From NCBI GenBank assembly GCA_016218725.1, contig JACRDB010000085.1, positions 1 through 64,000 of the forward strand: DNA of 64,000 nt, written 5' to 3'. The notes below the pieces were generated by a model. The model saw only the letters and a list, made by a program, of their open reading frames with translations, ran no database searches and was not told the DNA's origin. Of this stretch, positions 1 to 9,600 are shown one piece after another (within the stretch, counting starts at the first letter, position 1; every line of letters begins with the position of its first letter). A program made the position numbers and the translations under genes. Source of the stretch: Deltaproteobacteria bacterium (GTDB lineage Bacteria > Myxococcota_A > Polyangia > Polyangiales > Ga0077539).

Positions 1-258
1 ATGGGCGGCGGCGGCGGCACCGGCGGCGCTGCGGCGGGCAACGGCGGCGCGGGCGCCATGGGCGGCCCGGGTGGCCGCGGAGGGCGAGGAGGCGCCGGCG
101 GAGGCGGCGGTGGCGGCCCGAGCGTCGCGCTCTATACGGCGGCGGGGGCGTCCCCGATGGTCATGGGTGGCATGCTCGTCGCGGGCGCCGGTGGCGCCGG
201 TGGCGGCAGCGCCGGCAACGCGGGGGCCCCGGGCGCGAGCGCCATGCGGCTGCCCTAG
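1..258 (+). CDS. Gly-rich protein, C-terminal fragment
   Basis: The frame is open from the first base, so this is probably the end of a longer gene cut by the window edge; the ATG at position 1 need not be the real start. The 85 visible residues are dominated by Gly and Ala in collagen-like or PGRS-like runs, with a short less repetitive segment (VALYTAAGASPMVMGG) and end in TAG. Low-complexity Gly-rich tails of this kind are found on surface or lipoprotein-type proteins of GC-rich bacteria, but no function can be assigned. GC-rich shadow frames can also look like this, hence moderate confidence. Confidence 0.5.
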   Translation: MGGGGGTGGAAAGNGGAGAMGGPGGRGGRGGAGGGGGGGPSVALYTAAGASPMVMGGMLVAGAGGAGGGSAGNAGAPGASAMRLP

Positions 259-301
259 CGCTCGGGTGGGGCGGTGAGTGCGCCGCCCCGCCCCATAGCC
301 C

Positions 302-823
302 TCACGCTCCCAAAGGCCGCACGATCGCCATGCGCACCATGTCGTGGTAGCGCCCGAGGACGAAGTACTCGTCCCGTAGTACCCCCTCAAAGGAGAAGCC
401 CAGCTTGAGGTACATCGCCTGCGCGCTGCGGTTGTCCTCCCTCACGATCAGCCACACCTTGTGGAGGTCGATGGTGCCCCAGGCCAGCGCGAGGAGGGCC
501 TTCAGCGCCGCGGGGCCGTAGCCCTCGCCCTGGCAGTCGCTCCGGAGCGCGATGAAGAGCCTCGCGTTGCGCGCGGGCCAGTAGATCTGGTTGAGCGAGC
601 ATTGCCCGAGGTAGCGCGCCCCGTCGAAGATGGAGAAGGCCCGGTCCGTCGAGGACCCGAGGAGCTTCACCAGGTAGGCGCGCTCCTCGTCCTCGGAGAT
701 GGGCGTCTGCCGGTTGGCGAAGTACTGCATCACCTCCCGGTCGTTGACCCAGGACATCACCCCGGGGAGGTGCTCCAGAGAGAGGGCTTCGAGCCTTAGG
801 GATGGATGTTCCTTGGGGGGCAT
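302..823 (-). CDS. GNAT family N-acetyltransferase
   Basis: A 173-residue single-domain protein of the RimJ/RimL-like GNAT group, which transfers acetyl from acetyl-CoA to an amine, often on protein N-termini or small molecules. Visible landmarks are an N-terminal LRLEALSLEH strand, the acyl-CoA-binding loop region around residues 97-110 (SDCQGEGYGPAALKALL, a variant of the Q/RxxGxG/A motif) and the typical late segment REDNRSAQAMYLKLGFSFEG near residues 128-147. The frame extends upstream, but the ATG at 821-823 fits the family length and has a TATTCT box (833-838) nine bases before it. It is divergent from recQ. The substrate is unknown. Confidence 0.88.
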   Translation of the reverse strand: MPPKEHPSLRLEALSLEHLPGVMSWVNDREVMQYFANRQTPISEDEERAYLVKLLGSSTDRAFSIFDGARYLGQCSLNQIYWPARNARLFIALRSDCQGEGYGPAALKALLALAWGTIDLHKVWLIVREDNRSAQAMYLKLGFSFEGVLRDEYFVLGRYHDMVRMAIVRPLGA

Positions 824-941
824 CGAGGGCCCAGAATACGCCCCGGGACGAAACCTTGCGCCAACCGCGAGCGACAAGGTATGTCCCAGGGATCCTCGCG
901 CCCGAGGCGGGCCGGTGCTTACCTGGGAGCAGGACCCCGCC

Positions 942-2831
942 ATGGATGGCTCCTCCGACGCCCTGACCCGAATCCTCCGCGACAAGTTCAACCTCCCGGC
1001 CTTTCGGCCGGGGCAGCGGGAGGCCATCGAGGCGGTCCTGGGCGACGAGGCCCAGGTGCTGGTGGTGGCCCCCACCGGAGGGGGAAAGAGCCTGACATAC
1101 CAGCTCCCGGCCACGGTGCTGCGGGGGATCACCCTGGTGATCTCGCCCCTGATCGCCCTCATGGAAGACCAGGTCCGGGCCCTGGAGGCGCGAGGGATCG
1201 CCGCCACCTTCCTGGCCTCGACGCTGGACTCCGACGCGCGGCGCGCGCGGGTGAGGGGGCTCCTCCAGGGCCGCTACCGGCTGGTGTACGTAGCCCCGGA
1301 GAGGCTCCAGTACGACGGCTTCGTGGACGCCTGCGCCCGCTGCGAGGTGTCCCTCGTGGCGGTGGACGAGGCCCACTGCATCGCCATGTGGGGGCATGAT
1401 TTCCGCCCGGACTACCTGCGCATCGGCGAGCTCCTGACGCGCCTCAAGCCCCCGAGGGTGCTGGCCTGTACCGCCACGGCCACCCCCGCCGTGCGCAAGG
1501 AGATCATCGAGCGCCTGGGCCTGGACCCGGCCAGGGTGCGGGAGTTCCTGCGGGGCTTCGCCCGGCCCAACCTGCACCTGGCCGCGCGCGCGATCGAGGG
1601 CCCCCGGGAGGCGCGGGAGTCGGTCCGCAGGGAGCTCTCCCGCGTGCTGGGGGACGTGGCGCGCCCCCGGGGCGGGGCCATCGTGTACGAGGCCACCCGG
1701 AAGAACACCGAGGCCATGTGCGACGAGCTGCGCGGCCGCGGGTGGAACGCCGCGGCGTACCACGCGGGGCTCGACCCGGAGGTGCGCTCGGCGGTCTCCG
1801 AGCGCTTCGCCGCCCGCGACGTGGACGTGGTGGTGGCCACCAACGCCTTTGGGATGGGCATCGACCGAGGGGACATCCGGGTGGTGATCCACCAGCAGCC
1901 CCCGGCGTCCATCGAGTCGTACTACCAGGAGGTCGGGCGCGCGGGGCGCGACGGCCAGGAGGCCCACGGGCTGCTCCTGTGCTCCGGCGTGGACATCGCC
2001 CTGCGCCGGAGGCTCTGCCAGAACAGCTCCGACGGACAGCCCGCGGAGCCCGCCCAGGTGGCCCGCACCTGGGGGCTCTTCCGGGACCTCCTGCGGTACC
2101 TCGACGCGGGCACCTGCCGCCATGACTTCGTGCTCCGGTACTTCGGCGACGACAACGAGCTCCTCGGGGGCTGCGGCCACTGCGATGTCTGCACCTCCCT
2201 GGACGAGACCCAGGCCCACGACGAAGCCGCCCAGGAGCGGGCGTCCACCGTGGCCCGCATGGCCCTCTCGGCCGTGGCCCGCGCCCGCCAGCGGGCGGGC
2301 CTCCACGCCGTCGCGGAGATGCTCCGGGGCGCCACCACCGAGCGCACCGAGCGCTTCGGCTTCACCCGCTTGAGCACCTTCGGGCTCTTGAAAGACCACT
2401 CCCAGGAGTGGGTCCTGGCGCTCCTCAGGGCCCTCCTGGCCGCGGGCTGGGTGGACCTCACGCCCACGGAGCACCCGGTGCCCTACCTCACCGCCTCGGG
2501 CCTGCGCGCCATGAAGGCCACGGAGACCCTGCGGTTTCGCCTCCCAAGGGACGTGCGTCCCTCCAAAAAGGGCTCCAGACCACCTCCGCCTACAGTGGCA
2601 CCTATGTCGTATGATTCCGCACTTTTCGAGAAGTTGCGTACATGGCGCAACGACCAGGCCAGGATCAAGGGGTGGCCGGCGTACATGGTGGCCTTTGATC
2701 GGAGTTTGCAGGAGCTGGCGGCCAGGAGGCCCTCGAAGCTGGAGCAGCTCTCGGCGATCTCGGGGCTGGGACCGGCGAGGATCGAGGCCTGGGGCGAGGG
2801 GCTCCTGGCGGTGATCCGGAGCTCAGCGTAG
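942..2831 (+). CDS. recQ: ATP-dependent DNA helicase RecQ
   Basis: A 629-residue 3'-5' superfamily 2 DNA helicase for recombination and fork repair. Seen: Walker A APTGGGKS (residues 43-50), DEAH at 142-145 followed by the RecQ aromatic-rich loop (CIAMWGHDFRPDY), motif VI QEVGRAGRDG, a zinc-binding Cys cluster (C392 plus CGHCDVC about 20 residues later) and a C-terminal HRDC domain (about residues 555-629). The ATG at 942 is chosen because the helicase domain starts about 13 residues later (FRPGQREAIEAVL); an upstream extension would be non-homologous. A GGTGCTTACCT element lies at 914-924. The 3' end overlaps the convergent protease gene by nine bases. Confidence 0.95.
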   Translation: MDGSSDALTRILRDKFNLPAFRPGQREAIEAVLGDEAQVLVVAPTGGGKSLTYQLPATVLRGITLVISPLIALMEDQVRALEARGIAATFLASTLDSDARRARVRGLLQGRYRLVYVAPERLQYDGFVDACARCEVSLVAVDEAHCIAMWGHDFRPDYLRIGELLTRLKPPRVLACTATATPAVRKEIIERLGLDPARVREFLRGFARPNLHLAARAIEGPREARESVRRELSRVLGDVARPRGGAIVYEATRKNTEAMCDELRGRGWNAAAYHAGLDPEVRSAVSERFAARDVDVVVATNAFGMGIDRGDIRVVIHQQPPASIESYYQEVGRAGRDGQEAHGLLLCSGVDIALRRRLCQNSSDGQPAEPAQVARTWGLFRDLLRYLDAGTCRHDFVLRYFGDDNELLGGCGHCDVCTSLDETQAHDEAAQERASTVARMALSAVARARQRAGLHAVAEMLRGATTERTERFGFTRLSTFGLLKDHSQEWVLALLRALLAAGWVDLTPTEHPVPYLTASGLRAMKATETLRFRLPRDVRPSKKGSRPPPPTVAPMSYDSALFEKLRTWRNDQARIKGWPAYMVAFDRSLQELAARRPSKLEQLSAISGLGPARIEAWGEGLLAVIRSSA

Positions 2832-4364
2832 CGGTCTGTGAGGGCGCCGACGGCGAAGGAGCGCCAGCGCGAGGACACCGAGGGACAGGGCGCCGTGGGT
2901 GCTCCCGGGGGCGCGACAGCCACAGCCGGACATCTCCGCGATGGGGGGCTCCATGCCCGGACCGGTGTCCGGCGGCGGCCCGAGGTCCACGGGAGGAAGG
3001 CTGGTATCGCGAAGGTCCGTGTCCGGGGCGGGGGCGTCCTGCGGGGGAGGGACATCCTCGGGGGTTCCTCCGTCGGGGCTCGTGGGGCAGGAGTTGGTGC
3101 CCGTGATGCATACGCTGAAGCCCGCGGCGGTGGCGGCGCAGGTGTAGCCCCTGGGGCAGGTGCAGTCGTCCGCGCAGCGCTGCGAGCAGAAGGGCGAGCT
3201 CCCGGCGACGGAGATGCACGGCCCCCCGGAGGAGCAGTCCATGGAGGCGCGGCACGGCCCGCCGAACATGGTCAGGCCCCCGCCGGTCATGCACTGCGAC
3301 GGCTCGATGGCCCAGTCCCCGGGGCAGGTGCCCCGCGCGGGGCCCGAGGCGCTGGTGGCGTACATGCAGCGGTTGAGGGAGCCGCACCAGCCGCAGTTCA
3401 TGGCCGCCGCGCAGGAGCCGCAGGCCGCGAAGCCCGAGCACGGGTCTACGTCAATGACGCCCCCGTCCGGCGGCGGGGCGCCGGTGTCCGCGGGGCCTCC
3501 GTCGGGCGGAGGCGGCGGCGGGGGCGGCACGCGGGCGCAGTCCATGGGGTAGGGCTGCCAGCTCCCCTCGCAGGTGCCGATCAGGGCTCCTCGGGCGTTG
3601 CCGGTCATGCAGCGGCGACCCGCCGCGCACCAGCCGCAGGTGGCTTGCGGGGTACACTCATCGCACGAGGTGATGGCGTTGCACGGGTCCGTGGGAGGCC
3701 CCGCGTCGGGGAGGGGCCCTGCGTCGGGGGGGGGCATGGTGCCTCCGTCCGGGAGGGGAGTGCCCATGCCCGGGTAGAGCGTACACACACCGTTGATGTC
3801 ATCGGAGGACATGGTGCGGCTGGGGCGCCCCGGGTACGACGGAAACATGATGGACTCGCGGGGCACGGTGGTGTGCCCGAGGCCCAGGAAGTGACCCTCT
3901 TCGTGCACGGAGATGGACTGGGCGTCCACGGTGCCTCCGCGGCCGTCGAGGGACCAGGTGAAGCCCACGGCGTTGAAGACGATGTCCGCGTCGATGTTGC
4001 TGCCGCCGGAGCTCACCGGGAGCGTGACGCCGATGACGCTCCGGACGCTCCCGAGCTCCGCGGGCCACGACGACTGGGCCCAGGCGAAGGTGTTCTGACG
4101 GTCCCCGGTGGTGCCTCGGATCTGCGTGGTGGTCCCGGCGAGCATGGCCCGGAAGCGCGTACACGGCGCCGAGGCCCAGGTGGCGAGCCCCGCCTCCAGG
4201 GCCATGCGGCCGTTGGCCTCGCCGCCGAGGGAGGCCGGCACCGAGGCGGGGTTGTAGCGCCACAGGACGGGCAGCGAGCGCCACACGCCCCCGGTGCGGG
4301 AGAAGCCCTCCGCCTCGCCGGAGGCGACCAGCGCCGCGAGCGCCAGGAGCGCGCCCCGCCTCAC
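2823..4364 (-). CDS. Secreted matrixin-type metalloprotease with CGWC repeats and MYXO-CTERM tail
   Basis: A 513-residue exported protein. The GTG start at 4362-4364 overlaps the stop of the upstream gene (GTGA) and gives an N-terminal signal peptide. The matrixin zinc site HEEGHFLGLGH is at residues 154-164, followed by a Met-turn-like segment ESIMFP. A Pro/Asp-rich linker leads to two plexin/PSI-like Cys modules (CxxC...CGWC...C), then a third Cys-rich region. The C-terminus has GCGC, a hydrophobic helix (LSLGVLALALL) and RRRR, matching the MYXO-CTERM sorting signal of Myxococcota, thought to be processed by myxosortases for surface anchoring. Likely a cell-surface protease; its substrate is unknown. 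A large antisense frame here is a shadow. Confidence 0.9.
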   Translation of the reverse strand: MRRGALLALAALVASGEAEGFSRTGGVWRSLPVLWRYNPASVPASLGGEANGRMALEAGLATWASAPCTRFRAMLAGTTTQIRGTTGDRQNTFAWAQSSWPAELGSVRSVIGVTLPVSSGGSNIDADIVFNAVGFTWSLDGRGGTVDAQSISVHEEGHFLGLGHTTVPRESIMFPSYPGRPSRTMSSDDINGVCTLYPGMGTPLPDGGTMPPPDAGPLPDAGPPTDPCNAITSCDECTPQATCGWCAAGRRCMTGNARGALIGTCEGSWQPYPMDCARVPPPPPPPPDGGPADTGAPPPDGGVIDVDPCSGFAACGSCAAAMNCGWCGSLNRCMYATSASGPARGTCPGDWAIEPSQCMTGGGLTMFGGPCRASMDCSSGGPCISVAGSSPFCSQRCADDCTCPRGYTCAATAAGFSVCITGTNSCPTSPDGGTPEDVPPPQDAPAPDTDLRDTSLPPVDLGPPPDTGPGMEPPIAEMSGCGCRAPGSTHGALSLGVLALALLRRRRPHRPLR

Positions 4365-4921
4365 CGGCGGCCTCGGACGTAGTACGCCACCGCTTCCTCC
4401 AGGTGGCGCAGCGTCTCGTCGGCCTCCTGCGGGGGCTCGACGGGCACCAGGCCCCCGCGGGGCCCGGGCGCCGCGAAGGACACGTCGTGAAGGTCCCGGC
4501 GCACCACGCCCTGGGTGACCAGGTACACCGACTGGGCCATCGCCGTGAGGTACACCACCCCGGCGCCCTGACGGAGGAAGAGCACCACCTCCTGCCCCGG
4601 CGAGAGGTGCCCGTCCCCCGGCACCGTGAGCGTGAGCCCGTCCAGCGTGCCGCCGAATTGCCGCAGCACAAGCTCCGAGGGGCCCCGGCCCTTCAGGTAC
4701 GCCTGCACCGTCAAGCGCGAGAGCGTGAGAATCCGAGACTGGTCCTCGTTCCAGCGCACGGTCTGCGCGCCCACCACGCAGCGGACGACGAGGTCCGCGG
4801 TCTGCACGAGCTCCGCGCGGGGGAGCTCCACCATCACCGTCGCCCGCGCCTCGGCGGGGCCCAGGAGCCCGAGGAGCAGCGCCACCATGCCCGCTCGCCG
4901 GGCCCATCGCAAGGATCTCAT
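4361..4921 (-). CDS. Secreted protein of unknown function, first gene of the protease unit
   Basis: A 186-residue protein with a clear signal peptide (basic start MRSLRWARR, hydrophobic core, cleavage near AEARA). The mature part is beta-rich (VMVELPRAELVQTADLVVRCVVG, then LTLTVPGDGHLSPGQEVVLFL), a pattern I have seen in small secreted proteins encoded beside proteases, but I cannot name a family. Its stop codon overlaps the GTG of the matrixin gene, so the two are translationally coupled; it may be a partner, inhibitor or chaperone of that protease (inference). A GGTAACCT box (4945-4952) and a GAGGAGG stretch precede the ATG. Confidence 0.75.
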   Translation of the reverse strand: MRSLRWARRAGMVALLLGLLGPAEARATVMVELPRAELVQTADLVVRCVVGAQTVRWNEDQSRILTLSRLTVQAYLKGRGPSELVLRQFGGTLDGLTLTVPGDGHLSPGQEVVLFLRQGAGVVYLTAMAQSVYLVTQGVVRRDLHDVSFAAPGPRGGLVPVEPPQEADETLRHLEEAVAYYVRGRR

Positions 4922-5056
4922 CGCGGCCTAAGACCTCCTCGGGGGAGGTTACCTCAGGCACCCCGAACCTTCACCTGGGGCTGCGGTGACCACCATTGGC
5001 GAGCCAGAGCCTTCGTGGGACAGTCGGCGCCACGGGTGATGGGTCCCTTCCGGTCC

Positions 5057-6691
5057 ATGCCGCACGACGACGTGCTCGAGGCGAGCGCCGAAGTGCGAGA
5101 GACCGTCGGGCAGATGGTCCAGCAGTTCGCGGACCCCATGGCCTTCCTCCGGGAGCTCGTGCAGAACGCCCTGGACGCGGACGCCACGGAGGTGTCCGTG
5201 CGCTTCGACTACGCCCCGGAAGCCGACACCCGGGGCGTCCTCCAGGTGTCCGTGGAGGACGACGGCCACGGCATGGACCGTGAGACCCTGGAGCGCTGCC
5301 TCCTGGTGCTCTTCCGCTCCACCAAGGACCGGGACCCCACGAAGATCGGCAAGTTCGGCGTGGGCTTCTTCTCGGTCTTCGCCCCGGAGCCCCGGAGGGT
5401 GCTGGTGGACACCTGCGCCCGTGGAGCCCCGTCGGGCCACCGGGTCACGCTCCTGCCGTCGTTCTCCTACGAGCTCGAAGGAATCCCCGCGAGGGTGGGC
5501 ACCACCGTCACCCTGGAGCTCTCGGTGCCAGAGCCCGAGCTGGATGCGTGGATCTCTCGCGCCGGAGACGCCCTGGACCGGTGGTGCCCACATGTAGGTG
5601 TGCCCCTCCATGTGCGCACCCGGGGACTTCTCACGGGAGACCGTGCGCGTCGGGTGGACGTGCCCTTCACGCTGGCGGGCGCGGCGACATGGCACGGCGT
5701 GGACGAGACGGGGGCGCGCTTTGCGATGGCGACCTCGGCGGTGTCCGAGGCGCGGTTCTACAAGCGGGGACTGCTCCTGCACCGCACCTCGGAGGCGCTG
5801 GTGCCGGGCGTGAGTTGGAAGGTGGACGACCCGGCGCTGCGGCACACGGTGTCGCGCGACGACGTGCGTCGGGACGAGGCCTTCGCGCGGGTCCTGGGGA
5901 GGGCGCGAGCCTTCGCCGAGGGACCCCTGCGGGACAATGTCCGCAGGAGCTTCCGCCGCCTCGCGGAGGCCTGCGCCGAGCGGCGCCAGGAAGGGCGCGT
6001 CGCGGCGGAGGCGACGACCCTGTCCCTCCTGGCGGAGGTCGCCGTGAAGCCTCCCTTCAGCCTCGGGGGGAAGGACCTGCCGATGCCGCTCACGGACCCC
6101 GTGGGCGGAGCCCTGGTGCGGGTGCTCGAGCGAGGCCTCCTCGGACCGAGGGAGTGCCTCTGCGCGAGGGAGCGCAGCGGGGTCACCGCCGCCCTCGCCT
6201 CCCGGGGCGTTCCCGTGGTGGACCTCGGCGCGGCGCCCGGGTTGCTCTTGCTGGTCCAGGAGCTCCAGGGGGCCGAGCGGCTGACCGTGGTCCAGAGCCG
6301 CTACACGCTGCTCGTGCCCGCGCCCCGGGAGGAGCTCCCGGGTGCCCCCGAGGCGCTGGGCCTGGCGATGGCCACGCTCTCGCGGCGCCCGGCGGTGGCC
6401 TTCGCGACCTTCTCGGGCCGCGACGATGCGCGGTTCTACCTGGGCGTCAAGGAGCCCCTGGGGGAGGCTCCGAGGCTCGTCGAGTATCCGCCAGGTCCAG
6501 CGCCGAAGCTCCGCGCCGACGAGGCCCTGGTCCTCAACGCGCGCGATGCTGGGGTGCGCCATGCGCTCGCCCTCGCGCGCACGGACCCGTCGCTGGCGGC
6601 GTACGTCGTCCTGCGGCTCCTCGCGCTCGAAGAGGGAACCTCGGACGAGGACTCGGAGGCGGCGCTCCTCGGGGCCGTGGTGCTCCCGTGA
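5057..6691 (+). CDS. Hsp90/HtpG-like GHKL ATPase (first gene of Hsp90-like pair)
   Basis: A 544-residue protein with an intact HtpG-type nucleotide-binding domain: N-box FLRELVQNALDA (E33, N37), G1 box DDGHGM (68-73) and G2 box GKFGVGFFS (98-106). The middle domain is recognisable from FYKRGLLLH...LVPG and TVSRDDV (S266-R267), equivalent to the NxSRE motif of Hsp90. The C-terminal part (LVLNARDAGVRHAL...AAYVVLRLL) resembles the short C-terminal region of actinobacterial-type Hsp90-family proteins rather than the full dimerisation domain of E. coli HtpG. No signal peptide, so cytoplasmic. An in-frame ATG at 5039 is an alternative start. Its TGA overlaps the GTG of the giant gene, implying joint production. 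Confidence 0.9.
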   Translation: MPHDDVLEASAEVRETVGQMVQQFADPMAFLRELVQNALDADATEVSVRFDYAPEADTRGVLQVSVEDDGHGMDRETLERCLLVLFRSTKDRDPTKIGKFGVGFFSVFAPEPRRVLVDTCARGAPSGHRVTLLPSFSYELEGIPARVGTTVTLELSVPEPELDAWISRAGDALDRWCPHVGVPLHVRTRGLLTGDRARRVDVPFTLAGAATWHGVDETGARFAMATSAVSEARFYKRGLLLHRTSEALVPGVSWKVDDPALRHTVSRDDVRRDEAFARVLGRARAFAEGPLRDNVRRSFRRLAEACAERRQEGRVAAEATTLSLLAEVAVKPPFSLGGKDLPMPLTDPVGGALVRVLERGLLGPRECLCARERSGVTAALASRGVPVVDLGAAPGLLLLVQELQGAERLTVVQSRYTLLVPAPREELPGAPEALGLAMATLSRRPAVAFATFSGRDDARFYLGVKEPLGEAPRLVEYPPGPAPKLRADEALVLNARDAGVRHALALARTDPSLAAYVVLRLLALEEGTSDEDSEAALLGAVVLP

Positions 6692-9600
6692 GCGAGCGCC
6701 AGGTCCTGCGTCGAGGGGTGGTGAGAGTGGACCCTCGGGCCGCCGTGGGGAAGCTCCGAGAGTACCAGCTCGCGGTGCCGGGGCACTATGTGCTCGAGCT
6801 CGTTCGCGCGGCCATCGCGGGCGGCGCGACGGCCATCCATGTCTACAACGACAGCGACGACCTGGAGCTCTGCTGGGATGGAGAGCCCCCGTCGGCGGAG
6901 GACCTGGGGGGGCTCCTGGAGCACCTCTTCGATCGCTCGGACCAGCGCCTGAGGCTCCTGGCCGTGGCGGTGAACACGGCCCTGGGGACCGGTCCCCGGT
7001 TCCTGGACCTGGAGGTCACGGAGGCGGGCGTCGAAGGCTCCGTGGCCCGCGCCCGGTGGCTCCCGACGCCCCCGGACGCGACAGAGGAGAGCTTCGCCCG
7101 CGCGCCCGTCGAGAGGGTACCCGCCTCGCCCGCGATGCCTCGCCCGGGGATGCGCGTCCACCTGCGTGAGGCCCTGTCCCTCTCGGTGCTGGGCGAGTGG
7201 CTCCGGCGCGAGTACGCCGAGAGCCGCATCCTCCAGAGCCGCTGCGTCGCGCTGCCGGTGCCGCTCACCCTGAACGGCGCGCCGCTTGAAGCCGTGGGGT
7301 GGACCGCGGCCCTGGTGGAGGTTCCGCTGGCCGCCCCGCGGGGTATGAAGGGAACCCTCGCGCTGCTGCCGTCGGGCTCGGACAGCGCCCTGGTGTTCTC
7401 CGAGCTCGGGGTGCTCCTGGAGGCCACGGCGCTGACCCCGCCGTCCTTCGACCCGAGGGCCACGCCCCTACCTTTGCGCATGCACCTCGATGGCACAGAG
7501 CTCCAGACCAACGCCTCGCGCTCCGCCGTGCTCCGCTCCGAGGCGCTGAAGCAGGTCCTCGGGAGGCTCTGGAACAGCGGCGTCGAGGCCCTGATCGATC
7601 GGGCCGTGCGGAGCCTCGATGCGCACGGGGAGGAGGATCGCCGCGAGGTGACGCGCGAGGCGCTCTGCGCGGTCCTCGCGAGCGCCTGCCTCACCCACTG
7701 GCCGGAGTTCCTTGGCAGCGAGGCGCCTTCCCAGGGACGCGCGGAGGAGCCCCCCGGGGTGCTTCCCTGGCCTCTCCTGCGGAGGCTCCTGAGCGCTCCC
7801 CTGGTGCCGCTCGCGTCGGGCGGGTGGTTGAGCCTCGCGGAGTGCTCCGCGCGCCGCGGGGGCCTCGCGGCGACCTCCGAGCGCCCCCCGCCGGAGCTAC
7901 GCCCGCGGCTCACGCAGGTGGTGTTCACCCCCAGGGAGCGCCCGAGGCTCGCGGAGCTCCTCGCCGTGCTCCTCCTCCCGGACGCTGACGATCTTGTAGA
8001 AGGCGCGAGGCAGGGCGCGAAGCGCCAGGCGCGCTTTCTGGCCCGACGCGAGGAGGCCCCGACGGTGCCCTCCACCCGCGGAGAGCTCCTCCGGGTCCCG
8101 CTGGGCTCCGCCGGGCCCTGCAGCGAGGGGCAGCCCCCCGTGCTCGCCACGAATCTGGAGGGCCTCCGTGGTGAGTTGGTGCTCCGTCGCAAGGCCCTCC
8201 TCGTGCCCGCGAGCCTCCGCGCCAGGATCTACGTCCAGGGCAGGTTTCTCGGTACCGAAGACCTCCAGCCCTTCCCCCTCTCCGTGGAGCTCGCCCTGGA
8301 GGCCCCGGGCCTGGAACCCGATCTTGACTACCTTCACCTACATCGCGGAGAGCAGTTCTGGCGTCTGGTGGCCGCCGTGCGGCGTGCGGTGTTGGAGGCC
8401 CTGACGGTCGCCGCGGACGCCGTGGTGGGCCGCCTGGAAGGGACCGACGCCCGGTGGCTCTGGCTGAAGACCGACCCCTCCGGGCTGGAGCCCGGGGAGC
8501 TTGGGGCGCTGGTCCGCGCGGTTCTCAGCGAGCAGGCGCAGGCATCGACGCCGGAGGCCTCGCGGAGGGAGGCGCGGGCGTTCGCGCGCGCTCACCCGTG
8601 GCTCCTGGGTCTCCCCGCGTGGGAGACCACCGAGAGGGACCGCCTGGTGAGCGTGCAGGAGCTCCTGGAGGTGGCGAGGGCGCGCGCCGGGGGCGTGTGC
8701 TTCGGCCAGGAGCCCGGCGGCGCGCGGAGCGATGGGACGCCGGTCCTGCGGGTCGAGGACAGCGCGCGGCGGGCGCTCTCGGCGTGGCTGCCCGAAGGGA
8801 CGCGCTGGCTGGACATGACGCCGTTCGCGCCCGGGCGCGTCGTCGAGGACCTGCGCGCACTGGCGCCCGAAGGCGAGGACCTCCAGCGTGTCCCGTGGTT
8901 GAGCGTGGAGGGCGCCGGGGGCCGTGCGGTGGCGGCCCCGAGCGCGCGGGGGGCCCCGTCGCTGACCCTGGTGCTGGACGGAAACATCCTGGACGCCCTG
9001 CCGCTCGAGGGCGCCCTCGGGCCCGTGGTGGTGGTGCTGGAAGACCGGAGGCTCCTCCCTCGGGAAGATGGCCGAGGCGTGGACCGCGCGAGTACTCCTA
9101 CGGACCTGTGGGACACGGTGAGGGAGCTCCAGGCAGAGCTCGTGCGGTCCCTTGCGCTGGTCCTCCTGGGCGAGCCGCGACCTCCGAGGGCCCTCCGGGA
9201 GCCCGCCGGTGGTCGAGACCCTACGATCGTGGCGAGGCTCCTCTTCGGCGCGTGGGCCGCCCTCGGAGCCCCTGCGAAGGGCGCACGACAGGAGCGTCTG
9301 GAGGAGCGCGGCGCCCTCCGGGCGCTCCTGGCCCGAACCCCTGCGATGCTCCATCGCGCGGCGTCCGGGAGGCTCGTCCCGGCGACCCTGACGGAGGCCG
9401 TGGAGAAGACCTCGGGCGGCGCGAAGCTCGCTTTCGTCACGGTCCTCCCGACGGACATCGACGACGCAGACCTCTGGGCGCTCTACCTCCCGGAGGAGGA
9501 GCCAAGGACGATCCTGCGGGCGGCGCTCGGGTGCCAGCTCGAGTGCCTGGACGACCTCCTCCCGACCCTCCAGGAGAAGCGCCTGCGGAGGGTGAGCCTC

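Noticed and set aside
1..258. Gly-rich run as simple repeat DNA only
   Set aside because: The reading frame is kept open to a stop and has a non-repetitive hydrophobic segment, so it is kept as a partial gene with moderate confidence.
387..2474. 695-residue reverse-strand frame across recQ
   Set aside because: recQ is unmistakable on the plus strand; this frame is low-complexity shadow.
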